The notes under the pieces: generated by a model | Databases searched by the model: none | What the model was told of the DNA's origin: nothing | Seen by the model: the letters and a program-made list of their open reading frames with translations, nothing else | Translations under genes and position numbers: made by a program | Shown here: positions 1-12,210 of the stretch, in pieces | How the letters are laid out: each line of letters opens with the position of its first letter | How positions within the stretch are numbered: position 1 is the stretch's first letter | Source of the DNA: Rhabditoides inermis | Lineage: Eukaryota; Nematoda; Chromadorea; Rhabditida; Rhabditidae | Reading direction: 5' to 3' | Length of the DNA stretch: 64,000 nt | NCBI GenBank assembly: GCA_963966185.1 | Contig: CAWZYM010000248.1 | Span: forward strand, 124,001-188,000

Positions 1-220
1 CGTGCTTTAGTCCGTATTACAAATGCGGTGCAAAACAGTTTTTTTTGGCGTTTGTCCTCTATATCACGTTCATCATCTACTTTTATTTCACTAGACCGAG
101 TGGCGTAGTGGTAAAGTCAGCAAAAAAGTGAAAAGACCCACTATCTCCCTCATGGTGGAACAGACCACGAACGGGTGGTACGGTAACTAAGAGCACCGTC
201 AAATTTGAAAAAAAGTAAAA

Positions 221-306
221 CACGAGCGGTAGCAGGACTCGAACCTGCGACTGAGCGTAGTCCGCAGATTGCTAGGTTAATAGCTAACCGACTGCGCTAT
301 TGAGAA
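221..306 (-). repeat. tRNA-like sequence (degenerate tRNA or SINE head)
   Basis: Read on the minus strand, an A-box-like stretch TAGCGCAGTCGGTTAGC is followed about 45 bases later by a good B box, GCAGGTTCGAGTCCTGC. The B box sits in a perfect 5-bp T-stem. The D-arm to anticodon spacing is irregular and I could not fold a convincing acceptor stem. I therefore read it as a tRNA-derived repeat or decayed tRNA, not a working tRNA gene. A second A-box-like string (GTGGCGTAGTGGTAAAGTC) lies at about 99-117 on the plus strand. Confidence 0.45.
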
Positions 307-1244
307 CATGTTATGATCCATTCATTAAGCGATGATATACTGCGCGTTTGTGAATTTGTGAAGAAAGGTAGGCAATAATGAAACACAAGCGTGGAAACGA
401 CTTTATTGTTTTCAGAAGCACACGTTTCAGCTGAAAATGAATGCTTTTTCGTTCACACAGTCCGTTTTGAATGATCGCAAATCAGCTAGATGGTGTTTTG
501 CATTTGCTAAAGCTCTGCTACCGTAGCAATCTGCTGGCGAATCATAACTTGTGTGAGATTCAGTCAATCATTTGGGGTTTTTGTCCATTTAACGCTCTCG
601 CTTAGCAAGCAGCAATATGCGGGTTCTAATCTGGCTACCCACGCAAGATTAAAAAAAAGAGTGTAAGTAACTTAAGCCCACTATATTTTGTTTTCATTTG
701 AATTCTTGATTATTAATAAACTTATTCGTAATCTCGTAATCAGCCATTTTTTAAACAATACATCTATAAAGTAAAACTCTTTACGCATGTACTTTAAAAT
801 AGTGAATATGCTATAAAACATACACAGTCAAGCTCAAGCACAGTAAATTTATTGGTGAACTAATGAAACTAACGACAATCAAAACATAAATTTCGACTGT
901 GACCTAGCAATGAATATGTTTTGTTTTCTAAATCCAGAATTGAAGAAGACGAAAGACCTAAAAAAAGCAATTACATAAACACTTGTAATTACATAAATAC
1001 ATAAATCAAAATTTCAAGACAATGCTACGTTCATTTTCTTTCTGTAAATTGTTTTTTTTTGTTAAAGATGCAAAAACCTATTCGCTCTCCCCCGCCACCT
1101 ATCGCCCCTTTGCCGACACCATTCTATCGCGGAGTACGCTCAGAGCGTGCTGATCGTTTCTGATCACCGTCGTGCACGCAGAACTTTCGTTCCACATGCA
1201 TTTGAACAACTTTGACGTGACGCTTGAAGTCGCTGCCAAGTGAA

Positions 1245-1495
1245 GTAAATGCGGTTGCTAACCGGGGTCAGTGGCGAAAATCAGTCGCAAGCGAGAGAGG
1301 TCAGCGCGGAAATAAAGCTAGAGTGTGGCGCGGTCTTTCTGATTCGCATGCCAGATTCTTCGATGAATACTATCGTTTGAATGTGCGCGCTTGGGTCTTC
1401 ACGATCACGACTAGAAGGTATATCAAATGCGATATGCGACTAGAGCGTGGAGCGATTTTTTTTACATTGACCCGGTGAACTACATATCTTCCTGA
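1245..1495 (+). repeat. Dispersed repeat, copy 1
   Basis: This segment is diverged but colinear with 25915-26125. Both contain GAATCGCATGCC-like text (GATTCGCATGCCAG / GAATCGCATGCCGG), then ATCGTTTGAATGTGC, then a GACCCGG motif, and end in ATCTTCCTGAATAATAT. The second copy lies inside a CUB-like gene intron. Family unknown. Confidence 0.55.
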
Positions 1496-3055
1496 ATAAT
1501 ATTACAATTTTTGTTTAAATCGTCAGAATTAGACCACTGGGTTTTTGAAAGTTTAGCGGGAGTGGCTTATGATTTTGATCCTAACTGCAATAGTTGGCCA
1601 TTTCAAATGCAATAAAAACAACAACAATGTAATGTCTCAATCCTTCTGCCTATATGGTTCCGCTGCTTAGAGCTGGCGCTAGTGATCTGAGATCTGCATC
1701 TCTCCCCAATAGTTGTGCGAATACTGCGAATTCCACAGTTCCTATCGGAATTAAACTATCCAGCAGATTTGCTGAACGGCACTGTTCCTTTGAATAAAAA
1801 AATGTCAGATAAAAGTTAGGAATGTTTAGTAGAGCCGGTGAAAGCTGTATACATGTACGCAAGTATAAAGAGGATAATCCGAGATATGATTACGATTACA
1901 GACTCGAAGTAGAAAATCACCGTCTGAGGCTGGCAACTACAATCCGAAAATTCCGATATAAAAAAGATTAGCGAATAGAACATAAGTATTCAACTAATCT
2001 AGAAATAATCTCATACAGGGCCAGGGGCCGTTAAATTTTTGAAACATTTTATTTTTGAGATCCCTATTCTTTGAAAATTTGGGAAGATTCAAAGTGACAA
2101 TTTCACTTGAAAATGATATTATACTGATGAAAAGTTGATGGAAACACCAAATAGCATCTAATAAACCTGATAACTAGAACTTTTTTCCGTGATTTTAAAC
2201 TATTTTTCGCCGCAAAAAATAGTTGATTGTGAATGTTTTGTGGGTAAAATGTAAGGTTACATCACAGTTGAATGTCTAAACGTCTTAAATGACGGAAATT
2301 TTAAAGAAAATGAAGATGAAATTCAGTTTCTAGCATAAACTCAAGTGGTAGCCGATAAACACATCCTTATGTGATACGCATCTCGATTTCAATAGTTATA
2401 GCCAGAATTTGAAAAAGCGCACCAATTCAAAATTCCATTTTTTTCCGAATGCGTTTTTTTTCCGTTTTTTTTCCTATCAATAAAATTGTCACTTTAACTA
2501 CATGTTTATAACATGACATATTAACCCTTATTGAAAATGAATTTGTCAGTCAAGCTATAGTGGGCTCGCAAATAAGTTTCACGCTTTTCACGAAAGACAT
2601 GTATCTATTTTTCATATCTATTTTTCACAAACACGAAAGATCAGAGTTTGTTAGCGAAACCTGCGAAATTGGAACACGCAAAATTTATAAAGCGAGATCA
2701 TTGCCAAAACGCTAGCCCTAGCTGAGTGAGGTTACAGCAGTGCGAGGGGGAGATGTAAACGAGAGATGAAATTTAGCTCAAAAGTTCAACAGTTCTGTGT
2801 GCTGTAGAGCTATATGACAACATAATGTTTTCGACGAGAAATGTTGAGCTAAGTTCTGAGTTCAAACAGAATATAGTAAAATTGTTATTACAGCTGCGAC
2901 ATGTCTACCTTAAACCCATCGTTGATAATGTGAAAAAACAGTGAAAAAAACATCAAGAAAGTTGATTCATCACACACGTGGACGTGACTTTGCGACCGAT
3001 CATGTCCCTCCCTACTCCTCCTCCTCTTACCCCATACCCCCCTTCACTCACTCGC

Positions 3056-4474
3056 TTAGTCGTCATCGTCGCTCTGCTGCGGCACGAACAGCTCGGATGC
3101 CTGCGGAATATGATTTAAAAAACACATCCGACTCGAGTTTGAACACGAAATGAATCAGAGAGAAAAACATACCTGCATGAACTCGGCAAAGTAGTGTCCT
3201 AGCCAGCCGCCGGCGGACAGAGAGCAGCCAGTCACCACCACGAACTGATCGTGTCAAGGGGATGATTAGATGTATGTGCAACCCAAACTATTGTTCGTGG
3301 TCCAAAGAAGGACCAAGCAAACCATCAAAAAAGACCGTTTCCAATGGGAAACTATTGACCCGAACACGTCTCGTGGAAGGCACGTTTTGCCCGATTATGT
3401 CTGTACGACGTTTGGACGCGTCCAAACAACATTCTGACTGCCTCGAACACCCAGGACGGTAGACCCAAACAAAGCAAAAAAAGAAGAAGAATTGCTTGGA
3501 TCTGGAGCTCTGAGTTCCGAAACGAACCGAGCGGCCTTTTGTGAGAGGATAGACTAGGGTATGATGATATCATCACAGCCGGTGCCCGGTGCGACCGTGG
3601 GGTCAACAGTTTCCCATAGGTGTGGCTTGTTTGGGGGCTTGTTCGTAACTTAAAGGATTTATCCGGACAATGTAACCTTGCCTGATCTTCAGGTTGGGGT
3701 CGCTTTTGTTCTTGTCAATGAAACCTTCTTTTGAAATTGTATAAAAGTGAAAAATTGTTTGTATTTTTACCAATTTTTCTGCGCTAACAGAATTTCAAAA
3801 CTCGTCTTCATTGAAGAGAACGAAAGCGACCCCATCCTGAAGATCAGGAAATGATACATTGTCCGGATACATCTTTTAAGACCACCCCGAACGCCCGAAC
3901 AATAGTTTAGTGTGAACAAGCATCTATACATCTAATATATAAATCATTTAAGTATTCGCTTTCACTTTTAACATGGAAATATGTATGAGGTGTCGATGTC
4001 GATTAGGTCACAAAAGCCGATGGCGACCAAACTGCTATCAAAAATACCCGGAGTGACTATTCGAAAACCGTTTTCAAATTCACATCACAGGGATAATCAA
4101 GGTTCTTTTTAATTCAGAAGCTACGGCGTGTGGAAGTGGGTTCGGGTTCGCACATTGTCGACGCACTTCATTTCGCCGACACTTTCCGGATCCGGACTGA
4201 TCCTGACTATGTCATTGTGATTATGAAGTGAATTTTGAACATCCAGCTTAAACGATTCCGTGAAATAAATTATAAATTGAATTAAAATTGAATACTATTC
4301 ACCAAGTGTTGACTATATGAATGAGTAGATCATGTTTGAAAAATGAAACTCTACCGGCAGTGACTAGCGGCAGTTTTAACTATTAGTAATGAATTGAAAT
4401 CAGTGGCCCACTTTGGTCTTGAAGAAGCGCGGCACGGGTCGGACACGGGATATCGGAAGCAGATGGCTGCGCAT
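3056..4474 (-). CDS. SMDT1: EMRE-like essential MCU regulator, mitochondrial
   Basis: Three exons on the minus strand: 4412-4474, 3173-3244 and 3056-3100. All joins are phase 0 and give a 59-residue protein. Exon 1 encodes a basic, presequence-like N-terminus (MRSHLLPISRVRPVPRFF). Exon 2 encodes a Gly/Ser-rich hydrophobic segment (residues about 22-40). Exon 3 ends ASELFVPQQSDDDD. Known EMRE proteins (SMDT1) are single-pass inner-membrane subunits of the mitochondrial calcium uniporter. They end in a FVP motif followed by an aspartate run, as here, and have a small-residue GxxxG/S helix. The match is by architecture and C-terminal signature only. Start choice rests on the presequence-like exon. 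Intron 1 (1.17 kb) holds a foldback element and a repeat arm. Alternative: the last two exons are real but join an unseen 5' exon. Confidence 0.6.
3284..3912. repeat. Foldback element in the EMRE intron
   Basis: Outer ends ACTATTGTTCG (about 3287) and CGAACAATAGT (about 3909) are inverted copies. A longer inner inverted repeat pairs about 3650-3725 with 3810-3885, sharing TCCGGACAATGTA, CCTGATCTTCAGG and GGGGTCGCTTT. Non-autonomous DNA-transposon-like, without coding capacity. Confidence 0.6.
3990..4190 (+). repeat. Arm-type repeat with tRNA-like core remnant
   Basis: It matches 12785-13070: both have AGGTCACA(A/G)AAGCCGAT, CAAACTGCTATC, ATTCGAAAACCGTTTTCAAAT and then TGTCGACGCA(C/T)TTC. The first part also matches the terminal inverted repeats of the transposon at 55264-58203. 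The tRNA-like part is reduced to GTGGGTTCGGGTTCGC. Confidence 0.55.
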
Positions 4475-5404
4475 CTTCAAGTTAACAAATACGTAACACG
4501 AACACTGCTTTTACCATACAAAATATACATCAAAATAAACACAAAGTAAACACTCAAATGAAATAATTGAATATTTCGATGCAATCCGTGTGAAATGCAC
4601 AAGATGTGAAGGTGTAAAGTGCACTTAACTAAAATGTTGACGATTTCTCACTGATGGTGACGATCTTACTGCGAATATATATATATTACAGGTCAGCAAA
4701 TTTTGGTGACCTGTGAACTTCGACTTCCACAATTTGAAGTTCGACAGTTCAACATGTCGAACTTGCCCAGGTTTTTAGATCCGGTCATGTTTGTTGCACA
4801 CTGGGGCCTCTTTTTGAGTCGCGGGTACGATTGCCGGTTTCGGGCCTTTTTCATTATTCGGTTGTTTTAATCTTTATCACAGTTTATATTTCTAGTTAAT
4901 AGTTTTATTGGTAATTAATCTGAAATTTATTCACAATCATTTCAATCCTCCTTATGACCTTGTGACATAATGAAGGCTATTGAAATCATAATATTGATAT
5001 CAAGAAGTTCGCATTTGATAAGCGTTTCTGATATTAAACTTTTTTTAAATCTATCCTAATCGAAAAGAACTCATTGTGAATGTCTGTCCCACGCCGCCGC
5101 GAATTCCGCCACTCCGCAGGCCGGCACCGCGTTTACCAGAGTTACAAGTCATCTTGTAATTATATGTAGAAGACTTCTTGCCGAGTGTTATATTTTTGTT
5201 GTTCTTTTTCTTTCCCGACGCACGCGAAGGCAATCGCAAAGCGAAGTTGTCGATTCGATACTTACTTGTTGCTGATTCCCGTTGCTGTTTTCTTTCCTTT
5301 TCGTTCACTCTCGATCCCTCGCGCGTATTTTGCGCAATACTTCCGATTGCTTGAGTGCTTGGTGCGCTCGCGCAAGTTTTGCGACGTTTGCCTCACTTCA
5401 TTCT

Positions 5405-5454
<50 letters not shown>

Positions 5455-8116
5455 GCCATACCACGTGACGTGCGCAGTGTGTGTCTCCGAATATGAAAGC
5501 CGTTGTCGCAGAGGAACACTTTTTTGTGCCACGTGCCTTGTGGGCTATTGCAGTGTGTGAGAGTGGGGTGAGGGATGGAGGCATCTCTCCCCCGCCTGCC
5601 TCCTATCGATCTCTGTATATGCGCTACGTGAGTGTGCGATGCACTGGCCAGTGCGTTTTCTAAGCGCGTCGGCGGCTTTACACTCACTCTACGGCTCTAC
5701 CTCATCTCCATCTCCAATCGCGATTATCTCCGACATGTTGCTGTGTGTTTTGAGGCGAGGTTGCGCGTTCATTGCGACCGTTGATGTATCTGTAGCTAGC
5801 ATCTGTGTATGTCTCGCCAGTGACCATACCTAACACTAGCTCACTAGCTTGTAGTAGTGTTAGTGCACTAGTAGTGAATACATTTTATATGTGTTTGCCC
5901 GTTCTATCGATTCCAATATGTGGAGCCCTCTTGGGATCTAATATGTTGTTGTCCAGTCGACAGTCTGCACTAGTTGTTATTCTGGGTACTCGACGAGAAA
6001 CCTCTGTCCTCTGTGTTCACTCCCAATACTTCCTTGTAATTGTGCTGTGCGCTGTTCTCTCAGAGGTTGTGCGTTCACCGTTCTAAGCGGTGCGAACTGC
6101 TCCCATGTGCGACTCGCGTCGAGAGCAGAGAGGGGGGCACTTGAGTGCGCGGTGCTCCCAAGCGCGACTGGCGTCAGCTGAAGCAGCCCGTCTCGTATAA
6201 AACACCGATTTTTAGTCTCGCCAGTTTGCCTCTCTCGCACGCAGTTGACTGTGTTGCGAACATGTTTTGCCGGCATACACGGTGTGTGAATGTGTCGCAT
6301 CGACGTCGATTCGCATATTATGTTTCACTCCACCGCGAGGTAGGCAATTGCGGCCACGTGTTGAGTGCGCTGATTCACCTACCCCGCCTCCGCTATTGGA
6401 GAGGCACTCGCGCGTGTGAGAGGGCGAGTCATCCACCGCCGATTGATCGCTGCCGTGTTTGGTTTCGATTTCGTTCCGTTTCAACTCTCAGCGCGCAGAC
6501 TGGTTGGCAACATGATCGACAGTGACGTGCCGATTGTATACGTATTTTCGCCCGCCCCTCTATCTCGACTTCCACTCACTCTCTGTTTTGTCTATCCCTC
6601 TTTTTTTCGTGACACGCAGCTGTCGAGTGGGATCTCTCACGTGTTAGAGAGATGTGAGGAGACCACGAGATGCGGTGTCACGTGTCATGCATCAGCACCA
6701 GTTCTTTTAAATATCCTAGAAATAGAAGTTGCCCTGGTCCTCAAGGGGAGAGGGAAGTGTTCGTGGGTCTTGTTCTTTGATGATCGCAGAGTTTTTCCGT
6801 GAAATATGCGGCGGCAGAGCTGGGTGAACATCACAAGATCAGATCGCCAATCCGCCCCTCCCGCCTCGGTGTGTTATGATAAACACGTGCGTGCGGCGAA
6901 CGAGTGGAGTGAGGCAGTGAGCGAGCGCTCTATGAATCTATGCATTGCGTGCGCATTTCACTGTTAACTTTTCATTTGGCTATCTCTTCTTTTGAGTTGA
7001 TCCTTCCGTATACGCATAGACTTTTCCATTCCGGGCCGTTGCTCCCTGGAAAGCAGTCGCAAGGTATTTTGTTACTCTCTTGCTGGACTTTCGGCCTTTT
7101 CGCTTTCACTCTCTTGCTCTCTCGTCAAGTACGCGTTGTACTGAGTTTCGCAAAGTGTCACCATGCGCATGGCACATTCACATTCTCTCTGCGCCGATTT
7201 GGCGTGCCGATTATGAGTGCATATGAGTATAGTCCATCGAACAGTTGTAAGAGACTGTGTTTCGTAGCTGCCGTAAAATTCTTTTTTTCCTCACGTCGTC
7301 ATTTTGTTTCCCGACATCCCGACCCCTATGATGACGGCAAATTCTCGTTGTTTGTCAAATCATCAAGATGATGTTAGAAGCAGAAGCATTATACGTATTG
7401 ATCTTTTTGTACTAGGGTATCATTCGGCTGGATCTCTGCAGTGCGTGATGTTCCTAACATTTTCTTTTTTCTGTGGCTGATTTATTGCACACTTGCACTT
7501 GCACGCGAGTTTTCTTTAGTGCCAAAAGTTACGTGCCGGTTCTCGGTTCTTGCAACATACACATGCCTCGTTTTGTCTATCTGATTTTGCATTCTTTGGT
7601 TTACGTGTTTCGAGTATATGCGCCACGCGGTACGCTAAGCCGATTACTCGTTGCTGTTGTGGAGGCTGCGGCGCCTCGACACTACTCGCTACCGCTCATT
7701 TCACGCGATGTACACGCGTGGAAAACCACAGATCGCGTCGTTGGCTGCCGCTGAGTGATCTCTGTAGTTCTGTACAGTGGTCAGTGGAGTGCCGCGGCCG
7801 CGCACGCATGACATGACTACCTCGCTAACCTGAACCTCATGAGTAGTGTGTTGTTGATTACACGATGACGTGGTGTGTCTTCTCCGGCTCGTGTTCCATC
7901 TTCTTTTTGTACATAATCTACGATCACAATCTCTGGCGACTGCACAGTTGCTTCAACGGTCATGGTTTCGATTAGCGGAGGACGAAAAATTCGAAAGATG
8001 TGTTTGATATTGCTTTTGTTCTTCGAGATCCGTGATTTTGCCAATCTCATATTCGCGTGCATAAACATGTTTCATCGTGGTTCTCATGTAGTGTTGTGTT
8101 GCAGCTCTAGCTGTAC
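4475..8116. other. Intergenic region with a TA-poor block
   Basis: The stretch between EMRE (-) and PRODH (+) is gene-free as far as I can tell. From about 5180 to 7950 the composition changes. It becomes richer in CG/TG words and poor in stop codons on both strands, so long overlapping open frames appear by chance in several frames. A pure (CT)n tract lies at 5410-5451. No splice-phased protein family was recognisable. It could be a bidirectional promoter region, a long 5' leader of PRODH, or a non-coding transcript. Confidence 0.4.
5410..5451 (+). repeat. (CT)n microsatellite
   Basis: Uninterrupted CT dinucleotide run of about 42 bases, the first of many (CT)n/(GA)n tracts in this window. 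Confidence 0.9.
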
Positions 8117-11100
8117 ATGTCTGCTCGTCGTCTGCTGTCGGCGACGGTGGCTGGGCCGGGCGGCCGCGTGGCCTTCGTCTCCACCTGCGGGCCTGCGCGC
8201 GCTGCTGGCGCCGCCGCCGCCACCTCTGCCGCCAACCCGCCCTCTGGAGGAGGACACAGTGAGTACTGACGAGGGCATACTGTACCCTACCGTATCACCT
8301 TATCACCAAGTCGAACACTCGACCACTTTGTTGATTGTAATGTAATGTCTCGAATAGTGAGTGTCAGAAGAGATACTGTGAAGTATCGTAACTGTGTTGT
8401 TTGAGCTGTGTCGCCTGAGCTGGCAGCAGAGATCGAGCAGTGCTACGCGCGCCTCGACCCCACCTTCCGCAACACGCAGGAGGCGTTCAAGGTACGTTGT
8501 ACGTAGGATATGGAATTACTTTGTACTGTTCATCGATCACATGTATCTTGTCATATAGTTTTGTTTTGGAATACCTTTCGTGGTGATTCGTAATGTAATT
8601 GTCATCGTTTCAGTCGAAGGCGAACACGGACTTGGTGCGGGCGATGGCGGTGCTGAAGGTGTGCGGCATCCAGCCCCTCGTCAAGCACAACATGAAGGTA
8701 TGGGAGCTGGATGGGAAGGGGGGCGGATTGAGTGTGATGTGCTCCGTTTCAGCTGCTGGCCGTGATGCGCCGCGTGCTCGGGCAGTCCATGTTCAAGAAG
8801 GTGCTCAAGTCCACCTTCTACGGACAGTTTGTCGCCGGAGAGAACCAGCAGGAAGTGCGTGGGTAGTGAGAACGAAATGTTGTGGTTTCGTTGCACTGAG
8901 TTGTAAAACGACAATGAAATCAAAATGTATTGGGTACGTCGAAGTAGTTGGTCAAACTCTCTTCTTCTCTTTCTCTCCGATTCCAAAAAAATTTATGACC
9001 ATTCTTCAGGTGCAACCGGTGGTGACGCGGCTGAAGCAGTTTGGCGTCAAGTCGATCCTCGACTACTCTGTCGAGGCCGACCTCTCGTCGGAGGAGGCAC
9101 AGAAGAAGACTGTCCAGCAGGACACGGACGCCGAGGTCACGCCCAAGGTACGAACGAGTGTCCACGGACTAATGACAGTCTGTCTGCCTCTACTGCCTGT
9201 CAACTGTTTATCCATTTCACAATGCGCTAGTGTAGTATAGCGTCTGTGAGAACCTGACAACAACCCATCAGCCATCAGTTTATTTGTTAGAAACAAGCAT
9301 GCCGCATATTTTCAGGCGTTGACGGAGACTGGCCTGGTGCAGGCTGCGACTCTGGCGGAGACGAGGGAGCGCTACTCGGTCCACGAGGAGTTTGCCGATA
9401 GGCGACAGGACGCTGTCGTCAGGTAGGCGTGCGCACACCGAGTATACACTGTACACGACACATCCCGAGGCCAATCCCAATTGGTTATCAGTGGTGTGTT
9501 GCAGGACGTTCTTCTACGAGAGCGAGCGACAGTGCGACGTGAACCGCGACATCTTCATGCAGAGTGTGGACGCGGTGGCGGCGGCGACGGGCGGGGAGGG
9601 ATTCGCAGCCATCAAGGTGCGCGGGGGGACATGGCGGACAAAAGGGGGGATGGTGCAATGAAGTGTGTTCAGGTCTGGGCTCGTTCTATATGTATGCAAG
9701 TCCTACAAACATTTCTTTGTACATCGATTTTTCAGGAAACATAGTTTGTCTACAAATACTTCAATTACTCAACGTACCGTCAGTCTTTCTTTCAGATCAC
9801 GGCTCTCGGCCGTCCGGCGCTGCTGCTCAAGCTGTCCGAGTGCATTGCCCAGACGCACAACTTCTTCCGGGTCAGTCTTGTCTGTCTTCTCCATTTTTGT
9901 CATCTGTTTTCTCGAACGCCGATGATCTTGTCGTTGTTTCATTGTTGACCTATGATCTGTGTGTTTGCGTATTGAAGTGATTGCAGGCGGTTGCTGGGGA
10001 CCATGCCAAGCTGGACAAGGTGCGCATCACGGGCGATGACTTCAAGGCCAGGCTCAAGGTGGGTGGGGAGGAACAAGCTTACTCATATTTGATTGGCTTT
10101 GTGATGTTCTTCTCTTCTTCGTTGCTTTGTGCTCTTCTCAGTCATGCCCATTGCAGGAGTTGGGAGTGAAGACGGACTCTGCCATGGTACAGAAGTGGTT
10201 CGCCACCGTCGACTTTGACAACGACGGACAGGTCGGTCGCTTGGTCGTTTTGTTTTCACTATTTTTCATACGTTTCAAAGACTGATTGACTGTCGTTTCA
10301 GATCGACTTCCACGGCTGGGACCAGCTTCTCGATGAGAACGCCAAGCTCGGACAGATGTTCCAGGTGAGAGGGGGGGGGATAGATGAGGGTGGACCGGTT
10401 GACCTTTGTCGCTTCAGGTGCTGAACATCAAGACTGGCAAGCTGGAGCCGCTCATCCAGAACCTCACTGATGAGGAGGAGATTGAGGTGCGTGGAAAGAG
10501 AGAGGAGATTTGGAGATCATTATTACAAAGGGGCAACATTTTTTTCAGTTCCGCAACATGGCTCGTCGCTGCATCGAGATTGCCAACTATTCGATCAAGA
10601 AGGTTCGGTGGTTGACGCTTGATATTGATTGATCACGTCTGTATTGATTGTGTTGTTCTCAGGGCGTTCGTCTTATGGTGGACGCGGAGCAGACGTACTT
10701 CCAGCCCGCCATTTCCCGCATGGCTATTGCCATGATGAGGAAGTGAGTACCGACATGCCGTGCGCAAAAATTTTAATTCAAAGTTCCGCAATTTGTAGTG
10801 AAAATCGCTCTAATTATCGTGCTTTCTCTCTCTCTTCCCCCTCTCTCACTCCGAGCCGCAACCTTCGACTTATACCTATTTGCGAACCTATTCTAGATCG
10901 TCTAATCAAGCATGTTTTACTGTGTGTTTAGGTACAATAAGGAGCGCGGCAACATCTTCAACACGTACCAGGCGTATCTAAAGAACACGCTCAAGGATAT
11001 GGAGTGCGACATGCAGGTGTGGAGAGAGAGAGGAGGGGGAGAGGGAGACCCTTTGTCTGCAGCTGGCTCGGCGCGAGGGCTGGCACTTCGGGGCGAAGCT

Positions 11101-12210
11101 GGTGCGTGGCGCGTACATGGAGCAGGAGCGGAAGCGCGCCGAGACTATCGGATACGAGGACCCCGTCAACCCCGACTTCGACGTGAGTCACCCAGCCACT
11201 CACTCGACTCCATCTGTAGCATCTCGCATTTGTGAACATGATTATGGTAGGACTGACGTTAGTGTGGTTGCGAGTTTCCGGATCAACGTCTTAATTACCC
11301 AAATTGTTGTTTTTATGGTTATGGGGAATATGAATGGGCAAATGGCGGCGTCTCAGACTCGTCTGGACGCTACGTTTGGTTGATGGTTGTTAATCTATCT
11401 GACTTTCAATGGCCTCGGCCGCTGAGACGTCTTGTAGTGAAGCTGTTGCCTTCGGGCGGCACCTTCAGTCTCACTAGATCCAAAAAAGTTGGCACTTGTT
11501 GTGTATTTTTAGTAGATCGCTAGCATTGCTACCGAATGTTGGTGTTTGCAGGCGACTTCTCGGATGTACGAGCAGTGTCTGACTCGGCTGGTGGACGAGC
11601 TAGAGAGGAGGGGCAGGGGACACGTGTCCGTCATGGCGGCCAGCCACAACGAGGACACGGTGGGCAGGAGGGGAGGAGGGGAGAGGAGGGGTGTATAGGC
11701 GAGGATAGAGAGCATACAAGACATAGTGGTCACTACGCGTGAAGAGACGGGCGTGTGTGATGAAGAGTTGAATGTGCGTGTTGCAGGTTCGTTTCGGGGT
11801 GAACCTGATGCGCGACCGCTCGATTGCTCCCTCGGAGAAGATCATTTGCTTCGCGCAGCTGTACGGAATGTGCGACCAGATCAGTTTCTCGCTCGGACAG
11901 GCCGGATACTCGGTCTACAAGGTGAGTGACTGCACAGAGAAGCATGATTATTGACACGGTTATCGTTGTGCAACGATGTCCAAGTCCATGTCGTATGTAT
12001 CTATGTGTTTGGTTATGAACGGGGCTTTGAATGTGGTTGTTGCAGTATCTTCCGTACGGCCCTGTGGAGGAGGTGCTCCCTTACCTCTCCCGCCGCGCAA
12101 TCGAGAACGGCTCTCTGCTCAAGCTGTCCGGAGCGGAGCGCGCGCTGCTTTGGAAGGAGCTCATCCGACGCATCCAGAATGGACAGTTCACCTACAAGAC
12201 CCCCCAGTAG
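8117..12210 (+). CDS. PRODH: Proline dehydrogenase, mitochondrial, with EF-hand-like insert
   Basis: FAD-linked oxidation of proline to pyrroline-5-carboxylate at the inner mitochondrial membrane. Nineteen exons: 8117-8258, 8427-8491, 8614-8697, 8753-8854, 9010-9147, 9316-9422, 9505-9616, 9796-9870, 9987-10058, 10157-10231, 10302-10364, 10418-10486, 10549-10602, 10663-10742, 10932-11016, 11063-11182, 11552-11659, 11787-11921, 12046-12210. They sum to exactly 617 codons (616 aa), which supports the model. The start opens an Arg/Ala-rich presequence ([13 protein letters not shown]). An EF-hand-like loop (residues about 318-329, [14 protein letters not shown]) sits mid-protein, as in animal PRODH. 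The C-terminal barrel has [25 protein letters not shown] and the FAD-site-like [20 protein letters not shown]. The EF loop has Gly instead of Glu at position 12. Exon 2 could start 3 bases later (8430) without a frame change. Confidence 0.96.

Larger units (their letters stand above)
1..3055. other. Gene-free left edge
   Basis: AT-rich sequence with no coding exon I can support. It contains a tRNA-like relic near 221-306 and one copy of a dispersed repeat at 1245-1495. The remainder (1500-3055) shows only short chance ORFs and homopolymer tracts. Confidence 0.5.

Noticed and set aside
5051..5308. Minus-strand frame with Lys-rich and Gly/Arg-rich text
   Set aside because: Considered as an upstream exon of EMRE, but there is no consistent donor and the three-exon EMRE model closes without it.
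5185..7816. Many overlapping open frames (up to 143 codons) as genes
   Set aside because: They overlap on both strands in several frames, follow a stop-poor composition block and show no protein family or exon structure.
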